From IMG/VR virus record IMGVR_UViG_3300025698_000058, positions 1 through 23,740 of that record: DNA of 23,740 bases; one strand, given 5' to 3'. Of this stretch, positions 23,655 to 23,740 are shown one piece after another (the stretch's first letter is position 1; the number at the start of each line of letters is the position of its first letter). Below the pieces are notes generated by a model, which was given only the letters and a program-made list of their open reading frames with translations, ran no database searches and was not told the origin of the DNA. The translations under genes were made by a program, and so were the position numbers. This DNA is from a virus.

Positions 23655-23740
23655 TTAAGCTCTAAATCTTAATTTTGGTTTAACAAATACCCAAAAGTAA
23701 GTATGTATTTTCCTTAAATGTCTTTGTGTTAAATTACCAT
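23655..23740 (-). CDS. 3' end of an unknown gene (truncated by window)
   Basis: One minus-strand frame is open from the window edge for 27 residues to TAA at 23655-23657, ending HTYFWVFVKPKLRFRA. The Trp/Phe/Arg content looks coding rather than random, and the stop lies 21 nt before the methyltransferase start, matching local spacing. The fragment is too short to assign a family. Confidence 0.35.
   Translation of the reverse strand, partial: GNLTQRHLRKIHTYFWVFVKPKLRFRA

Overview
The window is a continuous stretch of the structural and packaging half of a tailed-phage genome (Caudoviricetes), about 60-65% A+T by eye. Every convincing gene is on the minus strand, so the window is best read from right to left. 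The major capsid protein is of the N4-gp56 family. No sheath, tube or tape-measure gene is visible, so a podovirus-like particle is the best guess. There is no integrase, repressor, replication gene or tRNA. The host cannot be fixed. Promoter-like sites have a perfect sigma70-type TATAAT, often with an upstream TG, while almost no start codon has a Shine-Dalgarno sequence; starts read AATTATG or TATATG instead. Gene layout and small-gene styles resemble uncultivated environmental phages, perhaps of Patescibacteria/CPR-type hosts, but this is impression only. Stops are TAA or TAG apart from one TGA, and nothing suggests a recoded stop.

Right end, packaging module (23740 to 16786): the 3' tip of an unknown gene, a class I SAM methyltransferase, terminase small subunit, a 286-nt non-coding structured region with its own promoter, a degenerate peptide-deformylase-like protein with a C-terminal cysteine knuckle, terminase large subunit, two small unknown genes, portal, and a basic unknown protein. 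Next is a second structured non-coding region (272 nt).

Capsid module (16513 to 11784): acidic scaffold-like protein, N4-gp56 major capsid protein, a Pro/Ala-rich head protein, an unknown probable virion protein, a head-tail adaptor candidate, a small acidic-tailed protein and a tail-type virion protein. A 181-nt leader with long hairpins then precedes the next gene.

Host-interaction module (11602 to 1): GT-A glycosyltransferase, short fibre protein, DNRLRE-type adhesin, a tiny QENGD peptide, a 1077-residue protein made of about 54 repeats of about 19 residues, an HNH homing endonuclease, a membrane/coiled-coil protein, a beta-propeller-like protein, a 648-residue fibre with 17-residue repeats, a small basic protein, and a LysM/coiled-coil protein cut by the window end.

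The least ordinary items are the two multi-hairpin non-coding regions, a short motif (TAGGAAATCGCCAAA) recurring in spacers of the head genes, the degenerate deformylase between the terminase subunits, and the extreme repeat protein. The two largest non-coding gaps are 286 and 272 nt, so no gene-free stretch exceeds 300 nt. No convincing intrinsic terminator was seen.
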